A stretch of 42,458 nucleotides of DNA from JBFXCK01 sp050182275 (GCA_050182275.1 JBFXCK010000015.1:1-42458), one strand, 5' to 3'; positions 7,932 through 16,561 are shown, counted from the stretch's first letter. A program made the numbers and translations. The notes: generated by a model from the letters alone, not told the origin.

Positions 7932-9254
7932 ATGTTCCGCAAGCCGCGTTTTTCCGCACCCGTCGCCTGTATCGATATTGGGTCGAATTCTGTGCGTTTG
8001 GTGATTCAAGAAGTCCCTTCCAGCCCCGCCTCCCCGCCTTTTCAAAAAAGCATCAAGGCCCGCCTTGGCCTCGAGATCGATAAAACCGGGAAATTGTATC
8101 AAAGAGGCGCGGAACGCACGCTGAAATTTTTAAAACGCTGCAAGAAATATATGCGCCGGCGCGGCGTTAAAAAATATAGCGTGGTTGGCACCGCCGCCAT
8201 CCGCCGCGCTAGGGACGGGAAAGACTTTGTTCGGCGTATTCACCATCAAACCAGTATTAAAGTGCGCATTCTTAGCGGGAGGGAGGAAGGAAAATTATCG
8301 GCGCTCGGCGCTTTATCGAATTTGCCGCCGCCGGTGAAAGAAAGTTATTTGGTCATCGATTTAGGCGGCAGCTCTTTGGAATTGGTGCAGGTAAATAGCG
8401 GAAAAATCGGCCGGGTCGCCAGCCTTGACTTGGGACATTTGGCTTTGCCGCGCGTCTCATCCCATGATCCCAGTAAAATCGCCGCTATATTGCGGCCCCG
8501 CTTAGAAAGAGTTTCATGGCTACAAACCGATCAAGAAACCCGGACTCTATTGGCGGTAGGCGGTTCTTTCCGTTATTTGGCGCGGTTATGCATGCAAGCG
8601 CATGCTTATCCTTTATTCGAGGTGCAGGGGTTTAAGGCCTCTACTGCGCAATTCACTCCTTTCTTAACCCAAGTCATGTGCGGTGGTTATCAAAAAAGCC
8701 CGCTGGTGCGCGGAGTAAAGCCCGACCGGCGCTTGGCCATGCCCTATGTCGCGGCGGTGATGAAAACGATTTTAGACAAGGGTGGTTTCCGCGCCGTGCA
8801 ATTTTCCGAAGCCGGGGTGCGCGATGGCGAAATTGTCAGCCGCCTGGTAAAGCCGAATGGCGATAACCCAGCCATCGCCTCGGTTAAGCGCTGGGTGGAA
8901 GAAGAGGGCGGCGATTTAAAGCACGCGCAAGAACGCTATCAACAATTAAGCGCCCGCTTAAAACAATCCGATCCGTTGCTTGCCATTCTTTCCTCGATGC
9001 TGACTGAGGCGCCCTTGGCGCCAGGGCGCGAAAAAGCCCGGCGCGCCTATAACATGGTATTGGAAAGCCGTTTGCGCCATCTAACCCACCCGCAAAAAAT
9101 GTTTTTGGGCGTAGCGCTTTACAGCTATTACGCAAGGCGCGATTTCCCGACGCTTGAGCGCTTGCATATTGAAAGCTTGATTGGCGCGGGGTCGTTACAG
9201 CGGGCGAATAAATTGGGCTTGGCGCTGGCCGGGCATAATTCTAGGCAGCATTGA
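7932..9254 (+). CDS. ppx: Ppx/GppA family phosphatase (exopolyphosphatase)
   Basis: This 440-aa protein belongs to the Ppx/GppA branch of the ASKHA fold. It has the phosphate-1 motif CIDIGSNSVRLVI at about residues 14-26, GTAAIRRARDG, the phosphate-2 motif VIDLGGSSLELVQV, and a C-terminal helical part with AGVRDGEIVSRL and RRHLTHPQ-like residues. Family members hydrolyse terminal phosphates of polyphosphate and, in some cases, pppGpp; the neighbour ppk1 (2 bp upstream) favours the polyphosphate role. The 3' end overlaps the convergent rnd gene by 14 bp. Confidence 0.9.
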   Translation: MFRKPRFSAPVACIDIGSNSVRLVIQEVPSSPASPPFQKSIKARLGLEIDKTGKLYQRGAERTLKFLKRCKKYMRRRGVKKYSVVGTAAIRRARDGKDFVRRIHHQTSIKVRILSGREEGKLSALGALSNLPPPVKESYLVIDLGGSSLELVQVNSGKIGRVASLDLGHLALPRVSSHDPSKIAAILRPRLERVSWLQTDQETRTLLAVGGSFRYLARLCMQAHAYPLFEVQGFKASTAQFTPFLTQVMCGGYQKSPLVRGVKPDRRLAMPYVAAVMKTILDKGGFRAVQFSEAGVRDGEIVSRLVKPNGDNPAIASVKRWVEEEGGDLKHAQERYQQLSARLKQSDPLLAILSSMLTEAPLAPGREKARRAYNMVLESRLRHLTHPQKMFLGVALYSYYARRDFPTLERLHIESLIGAGSLQRANKLGLALAGHNSRQH

Positions 9255-10386
9255 TAAGCGCCAGGCCCTTGCCATTAAGCCCTAGGGCTAATTTTCCGGC
9301 GGCCAGTTTTTCGGCATCTTCGCCGAATATTTGATAACGCCAGCCGTGCAAGAAGGGCAAATTGTCTTTTTCACCGCGGGCAAAATTTTCTAAATCTTCG
9401 CTATTGGCAACCAATTTCGCCGCTACATCATGCTGCTCGCATTTCAGGCGTAAAAGAACCCGCAGCAATTCCAGCATGGCGCTTTGGCGCGCATTTAGGG
9501 GCGGCTTTAAAGGGGGCAGGGCCAGTTTGGCGGGGGGTAATTTTTTGGCATCTTGCAAGGCGGACAGCAGCGATTGCTTGTTTTCTTGATCAAGAGGCGG
9601 AAGGCGGCGCAATTTGCCGAAATCTTCCATGCTTTGCGGCGGGCGGGCGGCCAATTCCAGCACCATATCGTCTTTTAATAAGCGGCCGCGCGGGATATTG
9701 CGGCGCTGGGCTTCGCGTTCGCGCCAGGCGGCGATGGTTTGCAAAACGCCCAAGAATTTGGGGTTGGTGGTGCGGGGGCGCAAGCGTTCCCATGATTTTT
9801 CAGGATCGGTTTCATAGGCGGCCGGGTCGCGTAAAATATCCATTTCTTCCGCCACCCATTCTTCGCGTTTGCGTTCTTCCAATTGTTTTTGTAAATGCTC
9901 GTAAATCGGCCGTAAATGAATAACATCATCCAAGGCATATTGCACTTGTTCGGGGTTTAGCGGGCGGCGGCCCCAATCGGTAAAGCGCTGGCTTTTATCC
10001 AGCGATTGCCCCAAAATTTTCTGCACCAGGCTTTCGTAACTGGCTTGCTCGCCAAAGCCGCAGACCATGGCCATGACTTGAGTGTCTAAAATCGGCGCCG
10101 GAATAAACCCACCCAATTGCACGAAGATTTCAATATCTTGGCGGGCGGCATGAAAAACTTTGGTTAAATTCGGGTTTTGCAATACTTCCCATAAGGGTTC
10201 CAGATTCAGGCCCTTGGCCAAGGGGTCGATGGCCTTGGCCTGCCCGGGGCCGCCCACTTGGATGAGGCATAGCTGCGACCAATAGGTGCGGTCGCGCATG
10301 AATTCGGTATCAACCGTAATAAAGCCGGATTTAGGCAGGGTTTGGCAAAAGGCCGCTACATCGGCGGTGGTGGTCAATAAAGGCAT
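9241..10386 (-). CDS. rnd: ribonuclease D
   Basis: This DEDDy 3'-5' exoribonuclease acts in tRNA 3' maturation. Seen in order are VDTEFMRDRTYWSQLCLIQVG (Exo I, Asp and Glu), VFHAARQDIEIF (Exo II Asp), and LNPEQVQYALDDVIHL (Exo III Tyr and Asp). A C-terminal HRDC-like region with WREREAQRRNIPRGRLLKDD follows. The frame can be extended to a TTG at 10413, but the ATG at 10386 gives the usual MPLLTTTADV start and a 381-aa protein. It is divergent from aspS (95 bp between them) and overlaps the end of ppx by 14 bp. It is complete. Confidence 0.94.
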   Translation of the reverse strand: MPLLTTTADVAAFCQTLPKSGFITVDTEFMRDRTYWSQLCLIQVGGPGQAKAIDPLAKGLNLEPLWEVLQNPNLTKVFHAARQDIEIFVQLGGFIPAPILDTQVMAMVCGFGEQASYESLVQKILGQSLDKSQRFTDWGRRPLNPEQVQYALDDVIHLRPIYEHLQKQLEERKREEWVAEEMDILRDPAAYETDPEKSWERLRPRTTNPKFLGVLQTIAAWREREAQRRNIPRGRLLKDDMVLELAARPPQSMEDFGKLRRLPPLDQENKQSLLSALQDAKKLPPAKLALPPLKPPLNARQSAMLELLRVLLRLKCEQHDVAAKLVANSEDLENFARGEKDNLPFLHGWRYQIFGEDAEKLAAGKLALGLNGKGLALINAA

Positions 10387-10481
10387 GAAAAGCCTATAAC
10401 CCGGTTGTTGCAAAGGCGCTAGCGTAAAAACGCAGGCTCGGCTAAAAGATATTAGAACTGAGTAATAAGGAGTTTTAAAGA

Positions 10482-12275
10482 ATGCATATGTATCGTACCC
10501 ACCATTGTGGCCAATTGCGCGAAAGCCACGTTGATCAAACCGTCCGTCTGTCGGGCTGGGTACACCGCAAGCGCGACCATGGGCAATTGATGTTCATCGA
10601 TCTGCGCGATCATTATGGATTGACCCAATGCGTATTGGATAGCAACAGCCCCTTATTCGCCAGCGCTACTGAATTGAAGGCAGAAAGCGTTATTACCGTT
10701 ACGGGCAAGGTGGTCGCCCGCACGCCGGACACTGTTAATGCAAAATTGCCGACCGGCAAAATCGAGTTGGTCATTGCTGAACTTAAAGTAAATTCGGTGG
10801 CTGATGCTTTGCCGCTTCAAGTGAACAGCGATTTAGAATTTCCGGAAGAAACCCGCCTAAAATACCGTTTCCTTGATTTACGCCGGGAAAAAATCCATCA
10901 AAATATTGTTTTGCGAAGCCAAGTGATTTCTTCTTTGCGCCGGCGCATGATCGAGGCCGGTTTTACCGAATTCCAAACGCCAATTTTAACCGCTTCCTCG
11001 CCGGAAGGGGCCAGGGATTATTTGGTTCCCTCACGCGTGCATCCGGGTAAGTTTTATGCGCTGCCGCAAGCGCCGCAAATGTTCAAGCAATTGCTGATGG
11101 TGGCGGGTTTTGACCGCTATTTTCAAATCGCGCCTTGTTTCAGGGACGAAGATGCAAGGGCCGACCGCAGCCCCGGCGAGTTTTACCAGCTTGATTTTGA
11201 AATGTCGTTTGTTACGCAGGAAGATGTATTTAATACCATCTCGCCCGTGCTGCACGGCGTATTTGAAGAATTCGCCAATGGCAAGAAGGTTTCTTCTTTG
11301 CCATTTCCGCGGATTAAATATGATGAGGCGCTATTGCATTATGGCAGCGATAAACCCGATTTGCGCAACCCTTTGCGTGCCGAAGATGTTAGTGAGATTT
11401 TCAAGGGCAGCGGCTTTTCGGCTTTTGAAAAAATTATCGATAGCGGCGGCGTGGCGCGGGCAATTAAAGCGCCGGGCACGGCCAGTCAACCACGAAGTTT
11501 CTTTGATAAATTGAATGGCTGGGCGCAAGAACAGGGCGCGCCGGGCTTGGGCTATATCACCTTCGCCGAAGGGCAGGGCAAAGGGCCAATCGCCAAATTC
11601 TTGGATGAGGGAAGGCAAAAGCAATTACGCGATAAAACCGCGGCCAAGGATGGCGATACGGTATTTTTCGCCGCCGGCAAGAAGGCTGATGCGGTTAAGC
11701 TGGTGGGCGCCGTGATCAAGAAATTGGGCGATGAGCTGAATTTAATCGATAAGAACCGCTTTGAATTCTGCTGGGTCGTTGATTTTCCGATGTATGAATA
11801 TAATGAAGACACCAAGAAAATCGAATTCGGCCACAACCCCTTTTCTATGCCGCAGGGCGGGTTAGAGGCGCTTAATACCCAAGACCCGCTGACTATCAAA
11901 GCGTTCCAGTATGACATTGTATGCAATGGCGTTGAGCTTTCCAGCGGCGCTATCCGTAATCACTTGCCCGAAGTTATGTACCGCGCTTTTGAAGTCGCCG
12001 GATACAGTAAGGCCGATGTCGAAAGCCGTTTCGGCGGCTTGCTGAATGCCTTTAAATACGGCCCGCCGCCTCACGGCGGCTCTGCGCCCGGCGTTGACCG
12101 AATTGTGATGCTATTGGCCGATGAACCCAATATCCGCGAGATTATCGCTTTTCCGATGACGCAAAAGGCCGAGGATTTGTTAATGAACGCGCCCGCCGAA
12201 GTTGATGCGGCGCGTTTAAAAGAGCTTCATATCAAGCTGGAATTGCCAAAGAAAAAAATTGAAAGCGCCGCCTAA
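10482..12275 (+). CDS. aspS: aspartyl-tRNA synthetase (probably non-discriminating)
   Basis: This 597-aa class II synthetase has an N-terminal OB-fold anticodon domain, motif 2 FRDEDARADRSPGEFYQLDFEMSF, a bacterial GAD insertion, and motif 3 GSAPGVDRIVMLLADEPNIREIIAFP. AAGGAG lies 9 nt before the ATG at 10482; a second ATG at 10488 would give the usual MYRTHHCGQL start. The anticodon domain reads RKRDHGQ. The His there corresponds to His31 of the Pseudomonas aeruginosa enzyme, where it is linked to relaxed (Asp and Asn tRNA) specificity, whereas E. coli has Leu. GatCAB is encoded downstream in this window, which fits indirect Asn-tRNA synthesis. Specificity is an inference from one residue plus context. 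Confidence 0.96.
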   Translation: MHMYRTHHCGQLRESHVDQTVRLSGWVHRKRDHGQLMFIDLRDHYGLTQCVLDSNSPLFASATELKAESVITVTGKVVARTPDTVNAKLPTGKIELVIAELKVNSVADALPLQVNSDLEFPEETRLKYRFLDLRREKIHQNIVLRSQVISSLRRRMIEAGFTEFQTPILTASSPEGARDYLVPSRVHPGKFYALPQAPQMFKQLLMVAGFDRYFQIAPCFRDEDARADRSPGEFYQLDFEMSFVTQEDVFNTISPVLHGVFEEFANGKKVSSLPFPRIKYDEALLHYGSDKPDLRNPLRAEDVSEIFKGSGFSAFEKIIDSGGVARAIKAPGTASQPRSFFDKLNGWAQEQGAPGLGYITFAEGQGKGPIAKFLDEGRQKQLRDKTAAKDGDTVFFAAGKKADAVKLVGAVIKKLGDELNLIDKNRFEFCWVVDFPMYEYNEDTKKIEFGHNPFSMPQGGLEALNTQDPLTIKAFQYDIVCNGVELSSGAIRNHLPEVMYRAFEVAGYSKADVESRFGGLLNAFKYGPPPHGGSAPGVDRIVMLLADEPNIREIIAFPMTQKAEDLLMNAPAEVDAARLKELHIKLELPKKKIESAA

Positions 12276-12277
12276 AA

Positions 12278-12706
12278 TTAACCGGCGCGCCGGGCAATGT
12301 GATAGCGTTCAATGACGCCGTTCGGGCTGATTTCCCGTTCTAAAGATAAGATATTGCCAATCGGATGTTTTTGAATCAGCAAAATAGTGTGCTGCAATTC
12401 CTCGGTCGCGCGGGTGACGCTTTTTTCTTTATCATTGCAAAAGCCGCGCTCCACTAGCTGGTGGGAAAGCCGGTTAAGCAGAATATTGTAATCTTTTTCC
12501 GACATTTCACTCACGACGGCGAATTGCGCGCCGCCAAAACTGTCGGTGCCCAGCCAGGCATTGTCGATTTCCCCTTCGGGTTCGTTGCTGGAATCAACTT
12601 CATCGAAAGTAAAGGTGCCGGAGACGGCCCATTCACCCTCAACCGCGGGGGGGTCGAATTGATCGCAAGTAAAATCGGCGGGATAAATAATACGCAGGAA
12701 TTTCAT
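12278..12706 (-). CDS. DUF6505-like hypothetical protein
   Basis: This 142-aa soluble protein begins MKFLRIIYPADFTCDQFDPPAVEGEWAVSGTFTF. The pattern of an N-terminal MKFLRxI, a GEWAVSGxFxF segment and an LGxxSFG segment (here AWLGTDSFGGAQFAVVSE) resembles the alphaproteobacterial DUF6505 family, which I name from memory and tentatively. The function is unknown. It ends 2 bp from the aspS stop (convergent) and lies 39 bp downstream of the diguanylate cyclase gene on the same strand. There are no membrane segments or signal peptide. Confidence 0.7.
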   Translation of the reverse strand: MKFLRIIYPADFTCDQFDPPAVEGEWAVSGTFTFDEVDSSNEPEGEIDNAWLGTDSFGGAQFAVVSEMSEKDYNILLNRLSHQLVERGFCNDKEKSVTRATEELQHTILLIQKHPIGNILSLEREISPNGVIERYHIARRAG

Positions 12707-12745
12707 AATCCAAGCTTAGCGGATTTGGCCGCCCCAGCCTAGAAT

Positions 12746-13459
12746 TTAATGCAGGCGGCGTTGCTCTTTTCGTGCGTACATGGCGGCATCGGCACGGGTG
12801 AGCAGGGTGCTTAAATCCATATCCGCTTCGATGGAGGTAAGGCCGATGCTGGCGGAAAGGGGGATATCGGCGCCTTGCCATAGAATCGAGCTGCGATTGA
12901 TGACTTTACCCAGTTTCTGCGCCCGTTCGGTTGCTCTTTCGATATTGGTATCGGTTAAGACAACGGCGAATTCATCGCCCCCTAAGCGGGCGACCAGATC
13001 GCTATCGCGGACATTTTCCGACAGCGTCTTGGAAAGTTGAAGCAACATCATATCGCCGGCGGCATGACCATAGCGGTCGTTAATTTGCTTGAAACCGTCT
13101 AAATCCACCATCATCACCACGCCATGGCTTTGGCGGCGGTCGATTTTGCGGCTGGAGTGGCGTTGCAGGCGGCGCATAATTTTGCCGATATAAAATTCAA
13201 AGCCGCGGCGGTTTAATAGACCGGTTGCGGCATCGGTCATCGCCAATTCTTCCAATTCCTTGATGCGTTTTTTTTGACCGGCGATTTGCGCTTGCGCTTC
13301 GCTCAGCATCCATAAGGCGGCGCGCCAAAGCGAGTTTTCGCCATTGGCATCTTGTTTGGCCAATTGCTCTAATTGCTTGCGGCTGTGCCACAGATCAAAG
13401 GGCAGAACTTTGCCCAATTCATCCGAAAGATTCTTCCGAGGTTGAGTGCGATACGTCAT
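12746..13459 (-). CDS. diguanylate cyclase (GGDEF domain)
   Basis: This 237-aa protein has a helical N-terminus (residues 1-70, likely a coiled-coil signalling helix with AQAQIAGQKKRIKELEELA) followed by a GGDEF domain. The domain begins TDAATGLLNRRGF and carries the active-site GGDEF at about residues 160-164. An RDSD at 151-154, five residues upstream, is a full RxxD inhibitory site, so product feedback is likely. It makes cyclic di-GMP from two GTP. No sensor domain or transmembrane segment is seen, so the input is probably through the N-terminal helices. It is divergent from eipB, and the PleD cyclase lies less than 2 kb away. Confidence 0.9.
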   Translation of the reverse strand: MTYRTQPRKNLSDELGKVLPFDLWHSRKQLEQLAKQDANGENSLWRAALWMLSEAQAQIAGQKKRIKELEELAMTDAATGLLNRRGFEFYIGKIMRRLQRHSSRKIDRRQSHGVVMMVDLDGFKQINDRYGHAAGDMMLLQLSKTLSENVRDSDLVARLGGDEFAVVLTDTNIERATERAQKLGKVINRSSILWQGADIPLSASIGLTSIEADMDLSTLLTRADAAMYARKEQRRLH

Positions 13460-13669
13460 GATACATCTCTCCCTTGCCCTGAAATTGTTCTCCTATCCTT
13501 GAGTATGCAAAACGTATGCCAGTATTCATCTTTATTTATCAATGGGTTAGCGGATCTCTCTGGAGCCGAAAAGAAGGCAAAATTTGCCAAAGGGAGAAAC
13601 CTAATTGCCGCCCTTCCGGGATGCAAAATTGTTAGCTATTCTTTAGGATTAAAGGGTTAAAAAAAGTAA
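13460..13669. promoter_or_regulatory. divergent intergenic region between diguanylate cyclase and eipB
   Basis: This 210-bp gap must hold the promoters of two divergent genes. The rightward half contains an imperfect hairpin at about 13,555-13,606: TCTCTC pairs with GGGAGA around an inner GGCAAA-A-TTTGCC. I considered a riboswitch leader, but the segment does not match a consensus I know. No gene with a convincing ribosome binding site is seen here. Confidence 0.3.
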
Positions 13670-14449
13670 ATGCGCTATGGATTTCCCCTTTGCCTCTTAT
13701 TGCTGATTTTTGCCCCGCCGGCGAAGGCGGCGGCAATGCCGGCCTTAAAGCCGCATCGCGCTTTTTACGATGTCTCCTTGTATCATGCCCGCGCCGGCAC
13801 CCCTATTATCGGCGCTTCCGGCACTTCATCCAGCGAAATCAGTGAATCGTGCGAGGGCTGGGCCAGCCAAGATAAAATGGATGTCACCTTGGCTACCCAA
13901 ACCGGGCAAATGGTGCGGCTTGATAATAATTTTATCGGCTTTGAGCGCAAGGATGGCAGCGAATATATTTTTCAGCAGCGCGATAAAACTTCGCCTGCTA
14001 AAGCGGTGAAAGGCGCGGCATCGCGCCATAGCGATGGCAGTTTCATCGCCAGTTTTAGCCAGCCGCAAAAGCGGCAATTCAAGCTGGCCGGCGACACGCT
14101 TTATCCCATCCAATTTATGCAGCGTCTTTTAGAACAAAGCCAAAAACCGGAACGCCTTTTTCATGCCAATGTATTTGATGGCAGTGAAGTGGGCGGCGCC
14201 GTGCTTTATTCGGCCGTATTAGGCAAGGCGAATCAATCAATCGTTGACAGCGCTTGGCGGCAACCGGTGCAAATCGCCTATTTCGGAGCGGAACCGGCGC
14301 GGCGCGGCGATGATAAGCCCCAGTATGAAATCACCATGAATATAAATTATGGGGGGATGATGCAGCATTACATTGTTGATTATAAGGATTTTGTTCTAGA
14401 ATTCACGCTTAACCGGTCGGAAGATCTTCCCATCCCCGTTTGTCCATAA
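13670..14449 (+). CDS. eipB: periplasmic EipB-like (DUF1849) envelope protein
   Basis: This 259-aa exported protein has a signal peptide of about 20 residues (MRYGFPLCLLLLIFAPPAKA). The mature part begins MPALKPHRAFYDVSLYHARAG, the start expected of DUF1849/EipB. Two cysteines, Cys61 (SESCEGW) and Cys258 (PVCP at the extreme C-terminus), fit the conserved long-range disulfide of the family. EipB was described in Brucella as a beta-spiral periplasmic protein that supports envelope integrity. It lies 9 bp upstream of divK, so it may be co-expressed with the cell-cycle regulators. The family call is good; function in this organism is inferred. Confidence 0.8.
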   Translation: MRYGFPLCLLLLIFAPPAKAAAMPALKPHRAFYDVSLYHARAGTPIIGASGTSSSEISESCEGWASQDKMDVTLATQTGQMVRLDNNFIGFERKDGSEYIFQQRDKTSPAKAVKGAASRHSDGSFIASFSQPQKRQFKLAGDTLYPIQFMQRLLEQSQKPERLFHANVFDGSEVGGAVLYSAVLGKANQSIVDSAWRQPVQIAYFGAEPARRGDDKPQYEITMNINYGGMMQHYIVDYKDFVLEFTLNRSEDLPIPVCP

Positions 14450-14458
14450 GGAGCGAGC

Positions 14459-14857
14459 ATGTCGCGCAAAGCCGCCGCCAAAACTGTAAAAAGAATTTTG
14501 GTGGTCGAAGACAACGAGATGAACATGAAATTGTTCAACGATCTGCTGGAAGTCACCGGCTATGAAGTCATGCAAAGCCGCAATGGCTATGATGCGATGG
14601 AACAGGCTAAAAAGCAAAAGCCCGATTTGGTGTTGATGGATATTCAGCTGCCCGAAGTCACCGGCACCGAAGTCATTAAATGGTTCAAGGCCGATCCCGA
14701 TTTAAAAGATATTCCCGTGATAGCGGTGACCGCCCATGCTATGAAGGAAGAAGAGCGGCGCATTCGTGAAAGCGGTTGCGAATATTACATGACTAAACCG
14801 ATTTCCCTGCCGCATTTTTTAGAGACCGTGGCGAAATTTTTAAAATTCCCCGATTAA
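14459..14857 (+). CDS. divK: single-domain response regulator DivK
   Basis: This 132-aa protein consists of one receiver domain. Acidic residues lie in VVEDNEMNMKLFNDLLE, the phosphoacceptor Asp61 is in LVLMDIQLPEVTG, Thr is in VTAHAMKEEE, and Lys is in YMTKPIS. The NEMN segment, the IQLPEVTG surroundings and the immediate position upstream of pleD (15 bp) identify it as DivK. In Caulobacter DivK controls the DivJ/PleC kinases and thereby PleD and CtrA. GGAGC precedes the ATG. No CtrA box (TTAA-N7-TTAA) was found in the short upstream gap. Confidence 0.92.
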   Translation: MSRKAAAKTVKRILVVEDNEMNMKLFNDLLEVTGYEVMQSRNGYDAMEQAKKQKPDLVLMDIQLPEVTGTEVIKWFKADPDLKDIPVIAVTAHAMKEEERRIRESGCEYYMTKPISLPHFLETVAKFLKFPD

Positions 14858-14872
14858 AGGATTAAATATTCC

Positions 14873-16249
14873 ATGCCTGGCCGCGTACTTGTAGTCGATG
14901 ATGTTCCGGCGAACGTAAAATTACTGGAAGCCAAGCTTACCCAGGAGTTTTTCGACGTCGTCACCGCTGCCGACGGTTTAACCGCTTTACAATTGGCGGA
15001 AAGCAGTGCGCCCGATGTTATTTTGCTCGATGTCATGATGCCCGGCATGGACGGCTTTACCGTTTGCCGTAAATTAAAGGAAAACCGCATGACAGCCCAT
15101 ATTCCCGTGGTGCTGGTAACGGCCTTGTCCGAAATTCACGACCGGGTGCAGGGCTTGCAGGCGGGCGCCGATGATTTTTTGACCAAGCCGGTCAATGATA
15201 TAGCGCTGTTTGCGCGGGTGCGCTCGCTCATCCGCCTGAAAATGACGATCGAGGAATGGCGCTTGCGCGAACAAACCGCGCAGCAATTCGGCGCCCTGCC
15301 TTTGGCGCAGGCCGCGGCCGATGACGATGGCAAGAAGGCGATGATCTTGCTGATTGAAACCAACCCGATTGAGGCCAGCAATATTATTGAAATCGTCAAG
15401 GAAGACGGCCATCAATTGCAAGGCGTCAACAGCATCGAAGATGGCCTGCGCCTGGCCGCTGAAAAAACCTTTGATTTAATCATTGTGGGCGTGGCGCTGG
15501 CGGAAGACACCGCCTTGCGCCTGTCGGTGCAGCTGCGCAATATCGAGCGGGCGCGCAACACGCCCATTTTGCTGGTCGCCGATGAAGACGACAAAGAGCG
15601 CTTGGCTAAATCCCTGGATCTAGGGGTAAGCGATTATATCGTCAATCCGATCGAGCGCGATGAATTGCTGGCCCGTTGCCGCACGCAGGTCAAGCGCCGC
15701 CGTTTCCAAGACCGCTTGCGGCAGAATTATGAACAAAGCCTGTCCTTGGCGCTGACCGATACTTTAACCGGGGTTTATAACCGCCGGTATTTCAATACCC
15801 ATTTCGAGGAAATGCTCTTACGCGCCAAAAACAGCGATAAAACCTTGGGCCTTATTATGATCGACATCGATCATTTCAAATCGGTCAATGACCGTTTCGG
15901 CCATCCGGCAGGCGACCGTGTATTAAAGGAAGTCGCCGCGCGCATCAACCGTTCGATCCGCCATGTTGATTTGGTGGCGCGCCTGGGCGGCGAGGAATTC
16001 GCCGTTGTCATGCCTGATACCAATATGGAGATTGCCCAAAACATCGCCGAACGCCTGCGTTTGGCTATCGCTAATGAGCCAATTGAAGTGGGCGACGGCC
16101 ATCCACCCTTAACCGTGACCATCAGTTTGGGTTTGGCGCTTTCACCCGGCGGCGGAGAAGATGTCGCCCATAATTTAATGAAAACCGCGGATATTTTGCT
16201 GTATGAGGCCAAAAAGCAAGGCCGCAACCGGGTGATGATTGCGGCCTGA
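14873..16249 (+). CDS. pleD: response regulator / diguanylate cyclase PleD
   Basis: This 458-aa protein has the REC-REC-GGDEF layout of PleD. The first receiver (residues 1-120) has VVDDVPANVKLLEAKL, phosphoacceptor Asp53 (LLDVMMPGMDGF) and FLTKPVND. The second receiver (about 150-270) has IIVGVAL where an Asp would be, so it is a non-phosphorylated adaptor, as in Caulobacter PleD. The GGDEF domain begins TDTLTGVYNRRYF, has GGEEF at residues 372-376 and an RHVD I-site at 363-366. It makes c-di-GMP on phosphorylation-driven dimerisation and is feedback inhibited. It is co-directional with divK, 15 bp away. Confidence 0.95.
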   Translation: MPGRVLVVDDVPANVKLLEAKLTQEFFDVVTAADGLTALQLAESSAPDVILLDVMMPGMDGFTVCRKLKENRMTAHIPVVLVTALSEIHDRVQGLQAGADDFLTKPVNDIALFARVRSLIRLKMTIEEWRLREQTAQQFGALPLAQAAADDDGKKAMILLIETNPIEASNIIEIVKEDGHQLQGVNSIEDGLRLAAEKTFDLIIVGVALAEDTALRLSVQLRNIERARNTPILLVADEDDKERLAKSLDLGVSDYIVNPIERDELLARCRTQVKRRRFQDRLRQNYEQSLSLALTDTLTGVYNRRYFNTHFEEMLLRAKNSDKTLGLIMIDIDHFKSVNDRFGHPAGDRVLKEVAARINRSIRHVDLVARLGGEEFAVVMPDTNMEIAQNIAERLRLAIANEPIEVGDGHPPLTVTISLGLALSPGGGEDVAHNLMKTADILLYEAKKQGRNRVMIAA

Positions 16250-16268
16250 TTTTTTTTTAATTTCGCTT

Positions 16269-16312
16269 ATGGTGAGCTTGTCGAACCATATCCTTCGGCG
16301 AGCTCAGGATGA
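16269..16312. repeat. REP-like palindromic intergenic element
   Basis: The unit GAGCTTGTCGAA at 16274-16285 is followed after 8 nt by TTCGGCGAGCTC at 16286-16305, giving a 12-bp stem whose two mismatches would be G-U pairs in RNA. Flanking ATGG and GGATGAG complete the unit. Sequences of the type GAGCTTGTCGAA...CTCAGGATGAG are familiar as scattered intergenic repeats in alphaproteobacterial genomes. It lies between the ends of two convergent genes (pleD and rpmG), where such elements often act as bidirectional terminators or mRNA end protectors. Confidence 0.6.
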
Positions 16313-16320
16313 GCCGGGGT

Positions 16321-16491
16321 TTACGATTTCAGCTTTTGCTCTTCAAAATCGACATGTTCGCCGGCGATTGGGTCGTATTTGCGCATACGGAATTTTTCCG
16401 TCTTGGTGCGCGGATTCTTTTTCTTGGTGTAGGTAAAGCCGGTTCCGGCCGTGCTTACCATTTTAATCAATAAAATATTCGATTTCGCCAT
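16321..16491 (-). CDS. rpmG: ribosomal protein bL33
   Basis: This 56-aa protein starts MAKSNILLIKMVSTAGTGFTYTKKKN and continues PRTKTEKFRMRKYDPIAGEHVDFEE, the complete bL33 pattern. It is the cysteine-free form, so it does not need zinc. The frame stays open upstream, but the ATG at 16491 with GAGGCAAAAT before it gives the standard start. It stands alone between pleD (convergent) and a small membrane protein gene. Confidence 0.96.
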   Translation of the reverse strand: MAKSNILLIKMVSTAGTGFTYTKKKNPRTKTEKFRMRKYDPIAGEHVDFEEQKLKS

Positions 16492-16561
16492 ATTTTGCCT
16501 CGTTTTTTTAAGGAAGGTATCTTTTAAAGGAAAATAGGCGAATGTCAAGCAATCCCGGGAA

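Noticed and set aside
13508..13660. Short rightward frame (MQNVCQYSSLF...) upstream of eipB
   Set aside because: No ribosome binding site and it covers the divergent promoter region.
14440..14880. CtrA binding site upstream of divK or pleD
   Set aside because: TTAA pairs occur (for example before pleD) but with 4-bp spacing instead of the required 7.
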